The position numbers and the translations under genes were made by a program. Under the pieces are notes generated by a model. The model saw nothing but the letters and a program-made list of their open reading frames with translations. It searched no databases and was not told where the DNA came from. Below are positions 51,981-63,058 of a stretch of DNA of 63,058 bases, piece by piece. Position 1 is the stretch's first letter. Every line of letters starts with the position of its first letter. The DNA comes from Actinomycetota bacterium (GTDB lineage Bacteria; Actinomycetota; Actinomycetes; S36-B12; CAIYMF01): the NCBI GenBank assembly GCA_020161245.1, contig JAIUOK010000026.1, positions 1 to 63,058 on the forward strand. The letters run 5' to 3'.

Positions 51981-52820
51981 TCAGCGGCTGAAGCCGGCGG
52001 ACAGCCCCTGCATGATGTACTTCGACGCCACGATGAGCAGGATGATCGGCACCGCGGCGGTGACGAGCAGTCCGGCCGAGACCAGGGTCTGGTCGCGCAC
52101 GAACTTGCCGCCGATCTCCGCCAGCGCAGGCGTGAGCAGCGTCTTGCTGTCGTCGGGCAGCAGGATGAACGCGAAGATCAGCTCGTTCCACATGCCCAGG
52201 AACTGCAGCACCGCGACGGTGGCCACGCCGGACACGCCCATCGGCAGGACGATGGAGAAGAAGGTGCGGAAGAAGCCCGCGCCGTCGATCTTCGCGGCCT
52301 CCATGACCTCGTTCGGCACGCCGCGGAACGACAGGGCGAGGAAGAACACGCAGAACGGCAGGCCGGTGGCGACGTAGACGATGATCAGCCCCGGGAAGTC
52401 GCCCACCAGGCCGAACTTCGAGAGCAGCAGGTAGATCGGGATGATCAGCACCTGGCCGGGGATCAGCATCACAGCGACGAACCCGCCGATGATGAACTTC
52501 GACCCCGGCACCGGGTACTTCGCGAGGCCGTAGCCGGCGAAGGTGGCGATCGCCAGCTGGATGACCATCGCGATGCTCACGACCAGCAGGCTGTTGAGGA
52601 AAGCCTGGCCGATGCCGTAGGTGTCGAGGAGACGGCGGAAGTTCTCCAGCGTCAGCTCGCCGGGCAGCCCGAAGGGGTTGCGCAGGTAGTCGGTGTTCGT
52701 GCGCAGCGCGGCCGTCCCGATGAGCCACAGCGGCCACAGGATCGAGAAGGCGACGCCCACCAGCATCACGAAGACGAGCGCCCTCGAGCTGCGCTTCATG
52801 GTGGCGTTCGACGAGCTCAC
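51981..52820 (-). CDS. carbohydrate ABC transporter permease (MalG type)
   Basis: 279 aa with six membrane helices. The conserved cytoplasmic EAA loop reads PNEVMEAAKIDGAGFFRTFF, followed by SIVLPMGVSG. The N-terminal ILWPLWLIGTAALRTNTDYL is typical of CUT1 permeases. It forms the membrane channel with the MalF-type protein encoded 16 bp upstream. No ATP-binding gene is nearby, so a shared ATPase such as MsiK is expected, as in Streptomyces. Confidence 0.94.
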   Translation of the reverse strand: MSSSNATMKRSSRALVFVMLVGVAFSILWPLWLIGTAALRTNTDYLRNPFGLPGELTLENFRRLLDTYGIGQAFLNSLLVVSIAMVIQLAIATFAGYGLAKYPVPGSKFIIGGFVAVMLIPGQVLIIPIYLLLSKFGLVGDFPGLIIVYVATGLPFCVFFLALSFRGVPNEVMEAAKIDGAGFFRTFFSIVLPMGVSGVATVAVLQFLGMWNELIFAFILLPDDSKTLLTPALAEIGGKFVRDQTLVSAGLLVTAAVPIILLIVASKYIMQGLSAGFSR

Positions 52821-52836
52821 CGGTGGTCCTCCATCG

Positions 52837-53790
52837 CTAGTCGTCGTCGCCGATCCGGAAGACCTTGTTCTGCGCGAAGGTCAGCGCGCCCACCAGGATG
52901 AACAGCATCACCGCGAGCGCCGCGCCCGAGCCGATGCTCGCGCCGCCGAAGGCCTTGAGGTAGATGAGGTAGTCGACCGTGGTGGTGTCGTAGCCGGGGC
53001 CGCCGGCTGTCATGACGAACACGAAGCCGAACAGCGACGTGAACGTGTAGAGCACGTTGATGATGAACACGAAGCCGATGGTGCGGCGGATCTGCGGCAG
53101 GGTGATGTACCAGATGCGCTTCCACCAGCCGGCGCCGTCGAGCATGGCCGCTTCGAACACCGCGGGGTCGATCGCGGTGAGGCCGCTCAGCAGCAGCAAC
53201 GACTGGTAGCCGAAGCCCGACCACACCAGCGCGATCACGATGACGGAGATCGCCAGGTTGGCCTCGGTGAAGAACTCGATCGGCTGCCCGCCGGCCGCGA
53301 CCACCGCCGAGTTGACCACGCCGTTGTAGCCGAACAGCGAGCGGAAGAGCAGACCCACGACGGCGGTCGACAGCACCGAGGGCAGGAAGAAGATGACGCG
53401 GAAGTAGCGCCAGCCGCGGATCTTCTCGAACAGCAGGACCGAGGTGCACAGTGCCGCGGTGATGACCAGCGGCACCGAGATGAGGAACTTGATGTTGTTG
53501 GACACGACCTGCCACAGCAGCGGGTCGGTCAGCAGGTCGGTGTAGTTGCGCAGCCCGCGGAACTCGTACTTGATGCCGTTGGTCTTGTTCAGCGACAGCC
53601 ACAGCGCGAACCCGATCGGGTAGAGCATGACCGCCGCCACGACCAGCACGGCAGGCAGCACCGCGAACAGCCCGATCCGGCGTTCGCGCTTCCGCCAGGT
53701 GGGGAGGGGAGGCTTGGGGGCCCGGCGGCCAGTCGGGGACGCCGCAGCAGCGGCGTCCCCGACCAGTGCCTCGGCGGCGACGTTCGTCAC
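52837..53790 (-). CDS. carbohydrate ABC transporter permease (MalF type)
   Basis: 317 aa from GTG 53790, overlapping the binding-protein stop (GTGA). Six membrane helices after a 35-residue cytoplasmic start. EAA loop: DPAVFEAAMLDGAGWWKRIW, then YITLPQIRRT. The end of the protein carries FVMTAGGPGYDTTTVDYLIY, normal for the family. Partner of the MalG-type permease. Confidence 0.94.
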   Translation of the reverse strand: MTNVAAEALVGDAAAAASPTGRRAPKPPLPTWRKRERRIGLFAVLPAVLVVAAVMLYPIGFALWLSLNKTNGIKYEFRGLRNYTDLLTDPLLWQVVSNNIKFLISVPLVITAALCTSVLLFEKIRGWRYFRVIFFLPSVLSTAVVGLLFRSLFGYNGVVNSAVVAAGGQPIEFFTEANLAISVIVIALVWSGFGYQSLLLLSGLTAIDPAVFEAAMLDGAGWWKRIWYITLPQIRRTIGFVFIINVLYTFTSLFGFVFVMTAGGPGYDTTTVDYLIYLKAFGGASIGSGAALAVMLFILVGALTFAQNKVFRIGDDD

Positions 53791-55148
53791 CGGTTGGCGA
53801 TCTCCTTCTCGTTCGCCGCCTGGAGCTGGTCAGCCGCGTCCTGCGGCGTCGTCTTGTCCAGGAAGGTGCTGGCGTTGAGCCGGTAGAACAGGTCGATCAC
53901 CGGCTGCGGCATCACGCTGTCGAACGGGAAGACGACCGGCGTCTTCGTCTTGAGCACCTCGGCCTGCTCGCGGAGGAGGCGGTTGGTGATGATCGAGGTG
54001 TCGGCGTTCTTGTTGTTGGAGCCCTCGGTCTGGTTCAGGCGCACGTACTCGTCCTGCACCTCGGGCTGCGCCAGGTAGCGCAGGAACGCCTTGGCCGCGT
54101 CGGGGTTCTTCGCGTAGTTGGTGATGGAGACGGCCACGGACGGGCCGCCGGCGACGGCGTCGGGGTACTTCGCGCCCTCGAGCATCGGGATGTAGAACCA
54201 GGAGACGTCCTTGCCGAACTCCTTGTCCATGTTGCCGTTCTCCCAGGAGCCGACCAGGTAGTACGCGCCCTTGCCCTGCACGAAGCCCGCGGTCGACTCG
54301 CCGTTGGAGACCGAGCCGGCGTCGGGGTTGGTCAGGCCGCTCTTACCGAGGTCCTGCCACGCCTGGTAGACCTTCACCATCGCGGGGTCGTTGACCGGGA
54401 CCTTCCCGAGGTACATGTCGGTGGAGGCCTGCTCGCCGAGCTCGCCGCCGAGCAGCGCACCGACGGCCCAGGCGCCCACGTAGCCCTCGAGGTTGGCCGC
54501 CCAGAACGCGTTCTTGCCGGTCTGCGCCTTGACCTTCTCGCCGTTGGCGAGCATCTCCTGCCACGTCTTCGGCGGCACGGACGGGTCGATGCCGGCGGCC
54601 TCGAGCATCTTGTTGTTGCCGAACACGAGGAAGTACAGGCCCGAGCCGTACGGCATGCCGAGCAGCTCGCCATTGGCGTCGTAGTTCTTGCGGACGGTGT
54701 TCCACCCGCTCATCGAGTCGATCGTCTCCTGGTCGAAGACGCCGTTGAGGTCGGCGAAGAAGTCGCCGAACGACAGGGTCGGGCCGCCCGCGTACTGGAT
54801 GCGGATGTCGGGGCCGTTGCCGGCGATCGAGGCCGCCTGGAACTGTGCGCTGTTGGCGGAGATGTCGCCGCCCTGCTGCACGACCTTGACGGTGACACCG
54901 GGGTTCTCCGCCATGAAGTCCTTGGCCGCACGGTCGAGGAAGGACTTGTCCATGTCGGGGGCGCCGCCCTCGAGGGTCTTGCCGAGCAGGCCGGTGTCCC
55001 AGATCAGCAGCTCGCCCGACAGGGGCGCGGCCGAGTCCCCGGAGCCGGAGGCGGACGGGGTGGTGTCAGTGCTGCCGGACGAGCACGCGGACAGCGCGAG
55101 CGCCGCCCCGACCATGCCGGTCAGGAGGGTCAGCGTTGCTTTTCTCAT
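53787..55148 (-). CDS. carbohydrate ABC transporter substrate-binding lipoprotein
   Basis: 453 aa from ATG 55148, with AAGGGGA 7 nt upstream. Lipoprotein signal MRKATLTLLTGMVGAALALS followed by lipobox Cys (ACSSG) and a Ser/Gly linker. The mature protein is a family 1 solute-binding fold: LLIWDTGLLGKTLEGGAPDM, MLEAAGIDPSVPPKTWQEML and GAYYLVGSWENGNMDKEF. The ligand is probably an oligo- or monosaccharide. First gene of the eight-gene operon; its promoter at 55568-55597 faces the divergent ROK repressor gene. Confidence 0.94.
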   Translation of the reverse strand: MRKATLTLLTGMVGAALALSACSSGSTDTTPSASGSGDSAAPLSGELLIWDTGLLGKTLEGGAPDMDKSFLDRAAKDFMAENPGVTVKVVQQGGDISANSAQFQAASIAGNGPDIRIQYAGGPTLSFGDFFADLNGVFDQETIDSMSGWNTVRKNYDANGELLGMPYGSGLYFLVFGNNKMLEAAGIDPSVPPKTWQEMLANGEKVKAQTGKNAFWAANLEGYVGAWAVGALLGGELGEQASTDMYLGKVPVNDPAMVKVYQAWQDLGKSGLTNPDAGSVSNGESTAGFVQGKGAYYLVGSWENGNMDKEFGKDVSWFYIPMLEGAKYPDAVAGGPSVAVSITNYAKNPDAAKAFLRYLAQPEVQDEYVRLNQTEGSNNKNADTSIITNRLLREQAEVLKTKTPVVFPFDSVMPQPVIDLFYRLNASTFLDKTTPQDAADQLQAANEKEIANR

Positions 55149-55567
55149 CGATGGTTCCCCTTCGGGTGACTCACGGTTCTGGGACTGGGGTCTCGCGGTC
55201 CGGGGCAGGTCGTGCAGGTGGTGCGGTGCGCCGGCTGAGTTGCGCGAGGGAGTTCCGTGCTTGTCGTGCTGCGAGTGCGGGCAGTGCGCGACGCGGGGGA
55301 AGCCGGTCGTGCCGCGGGGTCACCGTGACATGGCCGGTCGGTCAGGGAGCGGGGCCGAGCGCGATCTGTGATCGAACGTCGTACCGGTTCGTGATCAACG
55401 GGTCCCAGCGGGCGGCAGCGCACGGCATCAGCGCGAGCATCGGCGGCCCCCTGGGGGTCGGGGCGGGACGGCGTCCCGCGGTCCGGGTGGGCTTGCTGCC
55501 GCTGCCCCCAGGGCTCGCGCCCGGACGGGGTCAGCGCGTCGACCCGGCCGACCGGATCGACGCGCGG

Positions 55568-55597
55568 AACGTACTTCAAATGGATTTAGTAAGTCAA
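55568..55597 (-). promoter_or_regulatory. promoter and likely ROK operator of the sugar operon
   Basis: On the minus strand: TTGACT (55592-55597), 18-bp spacer, TACGTT (55568-55573). The spacer holds AAATCCATTT (55578-55587), a 10-bp palindrome in an AT-rich patch (CTTACTAAATCC) that stands out in this GC-rich genome. ROK repressors often bind AT-rich palindromes within promoters, so repression by the divergent gene product is likely. The 420-bp stretch between this and the binding-protein start (55149-55567) has no gene that I can support, only a GC-rich leader with a CCCCC-T-GGGGG hairpin at 55447-55457. Confidence 0.6.
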
Positions 55598-55713
55598 GGA
55601 CTGTTAACCTCCCGCAATCCGCGCCGCGCCGGAGGGGTATCGCAGCGGCGCGATGTCGGCTCCCCCCGCGCGCCACTAGCGCGCACGGTCCGCGGAGCAG
55701 GAAGGTAGGCGCC

Positions 55714-56970
55714 GTGACAGGACGGGTGCCCGCGCTGCGGCGCGGCACGAACCTCGCGCGCATCGCCGGCTTCAACGAAGCCGTCATCATCGACGCCATC
55801 CGCCGCTCGAAGGGCGGGCTGAGCCGCGTCGAGCTCACCGAGCTGACGAGCCTGTCGGCGCAGACCATCTCCAACATCTGCCGCCGCATGATCGAGGCCG
55901 GCCTCATCGTGGAGGGCGAGCGCGTCGTCACCGGAGTGGGCAAGCCACGCACACTGCTGTCGCTCAACCCGGCGGGCCAGTACGCCGTCGGCGTGCATCT
56001 CGATCCGCTGGTCATGACGTTCGTCGTCCTCGACTTCACCGGCTCCGTGGTCGCCCACAGCCAGCAGCCCACGCCCACAGCCGCGTCGCCGGACGAGGTG
56101 ATGGACGACGTCCGGGAAACCCTCGAGGACCTCATCGCCTCCACGGGCATCGACGACGCCGCCATCGCCGGCATCGGCTTCGCCTCCCCCGGCCCCATCG
56201 ACACCCAGGCCGGCGTCATCCTCGACCCGCCGCACCTGCCGGGCTGGCGCAACGTGCCGCTGCGCGACCACCTGCGCGAGACCACCGATCTGCCCGTGCT
56301 GCTCGACAAGGACGTCATCGCGGCCGCCGTCGGCGAGCGCTGGGCCGGCGCCACGATGGGTTACGCGAACTCTGTCTTCGTCTACCTGTCGACCGGCGTC
56401 GGCGTCGGCATCACGATCGACGACACCGTCGTGCGCGGCTTCTCCAGCAACGCCGGCGACATCGGGCACCTCGTCGTCGACCCCGACGGACCCCTGTGCG
56501 AGTGCGGCCTCCACGGGTGCATGGGGGCGTCGCTGAGCCCGGCCGCGTTCGTCGCCGCAGCCGTCGACGCCGGCGTGCTGCCCGCGAGCACGCTGCGCGC
56601 GGGCAGCGACCCCGCCCGCCTCGACAAGGCCTTCGACCGGCTCGTGGGCCGCGCGGACGCCGGCGACGTGGCGGCCCTCGAGGTCATCCGCATGTCTGCC
56701 GTGCGGCTGGCCAAGGCCGTCGACACGCTCGCCAACCTCGTCGACACCGAGGTCGTCGCCTTCGGCGGCCCCACCTGGACCCGGCTGTCCGGCCACTACC
56801 TGCGGCTGGTGCCCGACATGGTCGCCGGCCACCTCGTCCGCGGCGCGCTCGGACCGCTGCGGGTGCGGGGTACGGCGCTGGGCGAGGACGTGGTGGCGAT
56901 CGGTGCCGCCTGCCTCGTGCTCGACCGCGCGTTCTCACCGCACGCGGCGTCGTTCGCTCTCTCCGGCTGA
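55714..56970 (+). CDS. ROK-family transcriptional repressor
   Basis: 418 aa from GTG 55714. Winged helix-turn-helix at about 20-75 (AIRRSKGGLSRVELTELTSL, SAQTISNICRRMIEAGLI). The sugar-sensing ROK domain has IAGIGFASPGPIDTQAGVIL, VFVYLSTGVGVGITI and the zinc motif GHLVVDPDGPLCECGLHGCM with His and three Cys. Active kinases of the family carry a catalytic Asp near LLDKDVIAAAVGE, but regulators usually have lost kinase activity. It likely represses the divergent transport operon and may also control the GH operon. Its last 36 bp overlap the 3' end of the convergent GH3 gene. Confidence 0.92.
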   Translation: MTGRVPALRRGTNLARIAGFNEAVIIDAIRRSKGGLSRVELTELTSLSAQTISNICRRMIEAGLIVEGERVVTGVGKPRTLLSLNPAGQYAVGVHLDPLVMTFVVLDFTGSVVAHSQQPTPTAASPDEVMDDVRETLEDLIASTGIDDAAIAGIGFASPGPIDTQAGVILDPPHLPGWRNVPLRDHLRETTDLPVLLDKDVIAAAVGERWAGATMGYANSVFVYLSTGVGVGITIDDTVVRGFSSNAGDIGHLVVDPDGPLCECGLHGCMGASLSPAAFVAAAVDAGVLPASTLRAGSDPARLDKAFDRLVGRADAGDVAALEVIRMSAVRLAKAVDTLANLVDTEVVAFGGPTWTRLSGHYLRLVPDMVAGHLVRGALGPLRVRGTALGEDVVAIGAACLVLDRAFSPHAASFALSG

Positions 56971-59028
56971 CCACGCCAGCGCACGAGGCTCCAGCTCGGC
57001 ATCCGTGGCCGGGGCGGCCGCGCCGGGCGGCAGCACCACCTCCACATCGACGCCGAGGCGCAGGTCGCGCGACGACCGCCCGACGACGACACGGGCGATA
57101 CCTGCAGACCGCGCCCAGGAGCCGGAATCGACGTCGTACCAGGCGAAGTCGCGGTGCGACAGGGTCAGCTCGACGCGTCGGCTCTCCCCCGCTTCGAGGC
57201 GCACCTTGCGGAATGCCTTGAGCTCGCGCGGGGGCCTGGCCACGGGCGCGGCAGCAGGCTCGACATACACCTGCACGACGTCGCTGCCCGGCCGGCCGCC
57301 TGTGTTGGTGACGGTGAGGGCGACTGGGACGTCGCCGGACTCCGGGTCCATCGCCCCCACCTCGAGCGCGGTGTAGTCGAACGTCGTGTAGGACAGCCCG
57401 TGGCCGAACGGGTGGCGCACCTCCATCCGCCGTGCGTCGTACCAGCGGTGGCCCACGAAGACGCCCTCGGCGTAGCGCGCCCGGCCCCGCTCGCCCGGGT
57501 ACGAGAGGTGCGCCGGCGTGTCCTCCAGCCGCAGCGGGAACGTCTCCCCGAGCCGGCCCCCGGGGTCGGCGCGGCCCAGCAGCACGTCCGCGAGCGCCGG
57601 GCCGGCCTCCTGCCCGGCCAGCCAGGCCTGGACGACGGCGGAGGCGGCGCCGTGCCACTCCCCCAGCCGCACGGCCGATCCGGAGACCAGCACGACCACC
57701 AGGGGCGTCCCTGTGGCCGCCAGCACCTCGAGCAGCACCTGCTGCGCCGCAGGGAGCTCGAGGTCGGTGCGGTCGTAGCCCTCCGACTCGACGTGATCCG
57801 GCAGCCCGACGACGACGATGGCGGCGTCGCTGCCGCGCACGGCGCCGACGGCCGCGTCGACGAGGTGCTCGTCGATCCGTGCTGGGTCGTCGTCGTGCGC
57901 CGGGTAACCGGGCAGATAGGTCACGAGGTCGCCGAGCTCGGCGGCGAGCGCCTCCCGGATGGACGACTGCCCGCGGGGGTTCACGCAGGCCGAGCCGCGG
58001 CCCTGGATGCGCGGCTCGTCGGCGAACCTGCCGATGAGCGCGATCCGCTGCGCCGCAGCGGGATCCAGCGGCAGCACCCCGTCGTTGGCGAGCAGCACCG
58101 TCGCGTCCGCAGCGGCACGCCGGGCGAGGGCGCGGTGGTCGGCCAGCACGGAGTCGTCGAGCACCTGGCCCTGTACCGCGGGCAGGACGGCATCGACGAG
58201 CGCGAGCAGCCGCAGCGCCGCGCGGTCGACGATCGCCTCGTCGAGCTCGCCGGCGCGGACGGCTACGACGACCTCGGCGTCGGTGACCCCGTCGACGCCG
58301 GGCATCTCGAGGTCGAGGCCGGCGCGCAGCGCCGCGACGCGGTCGTGCACCGAGATCCAGTCCGAGACCACCGCCCCCTGGAAGCCCCACTCGTCGCGCA
58401 GCACGTGGGTGAGCAGCCAGGGGTTCTGCGACGAGTGCACGCCGTTGACCCGGTTGTACGACGACATCACCAGGCGCGGCGCCGCCGTCGTCACGACGCG
58501 CTCGAACGCCGCGAGGTACACCTCGCGCAGGGTGCGCTCGTCGACCTCGGACGACATCCAGTGCCGGCCGTTCTCCTGGTTGTTGGCCGCCAGGTGCTTG
58601 ACCGTCGCGCCAACGCCCGTCGACTGCATGCCGCGCACGTACGCGGCGCCGAGCACCCCCGACAGCACGGGGTCCTCGGCGAGGTACTCGAAGTTGCGCC
58701 CGCACAGCGGCGTCCTCTTGATGTTGATGCCCGGGCCGAGCATCACGTGGACCCCCTGCGCCGCAGCCTCGCGGCCGATGGCGGCGGCGACCTGCTCGAC
58801 CAGCTCCGGGTCCCACGTCGCCCCCAGGGCCGACGACGTCGGGAACGCCGTGGCGGGCAGCGAGACGTCCGGCTCGGTCTCCCGCCGGACGCCGTGGGGC
58901 CCGTCGGACAGCCACACCGAGGGGACCCCGGCGCGCTCGACCGGCTTCGTCCGCCACCGGTCGAGGCCGGAGAGCAGCGACGCCTTCTCCTCCAGGGTCA
59001 GCGACGCCAGCACCGCATCGATGTCCAC
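56935..59028 (-). CDS. GH3 beta-glucosidase-type enzyme
   Basis: 697 aa from GTG 59028, one base after the GH2 stop. N-terminal barrel with VPSVWLSDGPHGVR, GVHVMLGPGINIKRTPLCGRNFEY, VKHLAANNQENGRHW and FQGAVVSDWISVHD, where the Asp of SDW is the nucleophile. The second (alpha/beta) domain and a C-terminal fibronectin-III-like domain follow (VTNTGGRPGSDVVQVYVEP, LSHRDFAWYDVDSGSW). GH3 enzymes release terminal beta-glucose, beta-xylose or similar residues. No signal peptide, so it acts on imported oligosaccharides. Last gene of a GH36-GH2-GH3 operon. Confidence 0.94.
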   Translation of the reverse strand: MDIDAVLASLTLEEKASLLSGLDRWRTKPVERAGVPSVWLSDGPHGVRRETEPDVSLPATAFPTSSALGATWDPELVEQVAAAIGREAAAQGVHVMLGPGINIKRTPLCGRNFEYLAEDPVLSGVLGAAYVRGMQSTGVGATVKHLAANNQENGRHWMSSEVDERTLREVYLAAFERVVTTAAPRLVMSSYNRVNGVHSSQNPWLLTHVLRDEWGFQGAVVSDWISVHDRVAALRAGLDLEMPGVDGVTDAEVVVAVRAGELDEAIVDRAALRLLALVDAVLPAVQGQVLDDSVLADHRALARRAAADATVLLANDGVLPLDPAAAQRIALIGRFADEPRIQGRGSACVNPRGQSSIREALAAELGDLVTYLPGYPAHDDDPARIDEHLVDAAVGAVRGSDAAIVVVGLPDHVESEGYDRTDLELPAAQQVLLEVLAATGTPLVVVLVSGSAVRLGEWHGAASAVVQAWLAGQEAGPALADVLLGRADPGGRLGETFPLRLEDTPAHLSYPGERGRARYAEGVFVGHRWYDARRMEVRHPFGHGLSYTTFDYTALEVGAMDPESGDVPVALTVTNTGGRPGSDVVQVYVEPAAAPVARPPRELKAFRKVRLEAGESRRVELTLSHRDFAWYDVDSGSWARSAGIARVVVGRSSRDLRLGVDVEVVLPPGAAAPATDAELEPRALAWSAGESERRRVR

Positions 59029-59029
59029 C

Positions 59030-63058
<4,029 letters not shown>

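Overview
The window is 63 kb of very GC-rich DNA. Gene content points to an actinobacterium (Actinomycetota; family not determinable by eye): a 13E12/DUF222 protein, a topoisomerase IV B-type gene divergent from a DUF7455 protein, tandem-domain USP, ROK repressor, MalFG-type sugar transporter, SipW-type signal peptidase and frequent GTG starts with GTGA/ATGA overlaps. The last ~0.85 kb does not fit: near 62.2 kb an alpha-galactosidase gene is cut, codon use changes, and a proteobacterial-looking b-type cytochrome gene begins. This is either a chimeric assembly join or a recombination boundary.

Layout. 0-8.4 kb: DUF222 fragment, flavin/F420 monooxygenase, two coupled cyclic-di-GMP proteins (PAS-PAS-GGDEF and membrane GGDEF-EAL), topoisomerase subunit B, DUF7455. 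8.4-15.2 kb: aldo/keto reductase, DUF456, a sulfide:quinone oxidoreductase-like gene behind a CsoR-type palindrome, two small Flp-pilin-like proteins, small membrane and secreted proteins. 15.2-25.5 kb: GH63-like glucosidase, feoA-feoB-feoC-like operon behind a possible DtxR/IdeR box, methyltransferase, USP, demethylmenaquinone methyltransferase, antitoxin-like protein, DHA2 transporter. 25.9-30.5 kb: cydA-cydB-glgX. 31-35.1 kb: amidohydrolase, bicupin, SDR and an XRE-cupin regulator.

35.2-43 kb holds the most striking group. On the minus strand a TasA-like protein, a SipW-type signal peptidase, a LamG protein and a GGDEF-EAL protein lie in order. Divergent from them are a ferric-reductase-like membrane flavoprotein, an FMN-binding-domain protein and the ApbE flavin transferase. 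This resembles an exported surface or matrix module with c-di-GMP control beside a surface flavin electron-transfer module.

43-62 kb is carbohydrate metabolism: an SGNH hydrolase, a glycogen-debranching-type enzyme, then an eight-gene minus-strand operon (binding protein, two permeases, an unrecognised beta-propeller protein, zinc dehydrogenase, aldose-epimerase-like protein, enolase-superfamily dehydratase, SDR). A divergent ROK repressor and a GH36-GH2-GH3 glycosidase operon follow. A plausible reading is uptake of a galactosyl or related glycan, hydrolysis, and non-phosphorylated oxidation of the released sugar. No transport ATPase gene is present.

No rRNA, tRNA, CRISPR array, transposase or phage gene was seen. 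Strong hairpin terminators separate many convergent gene pairs.
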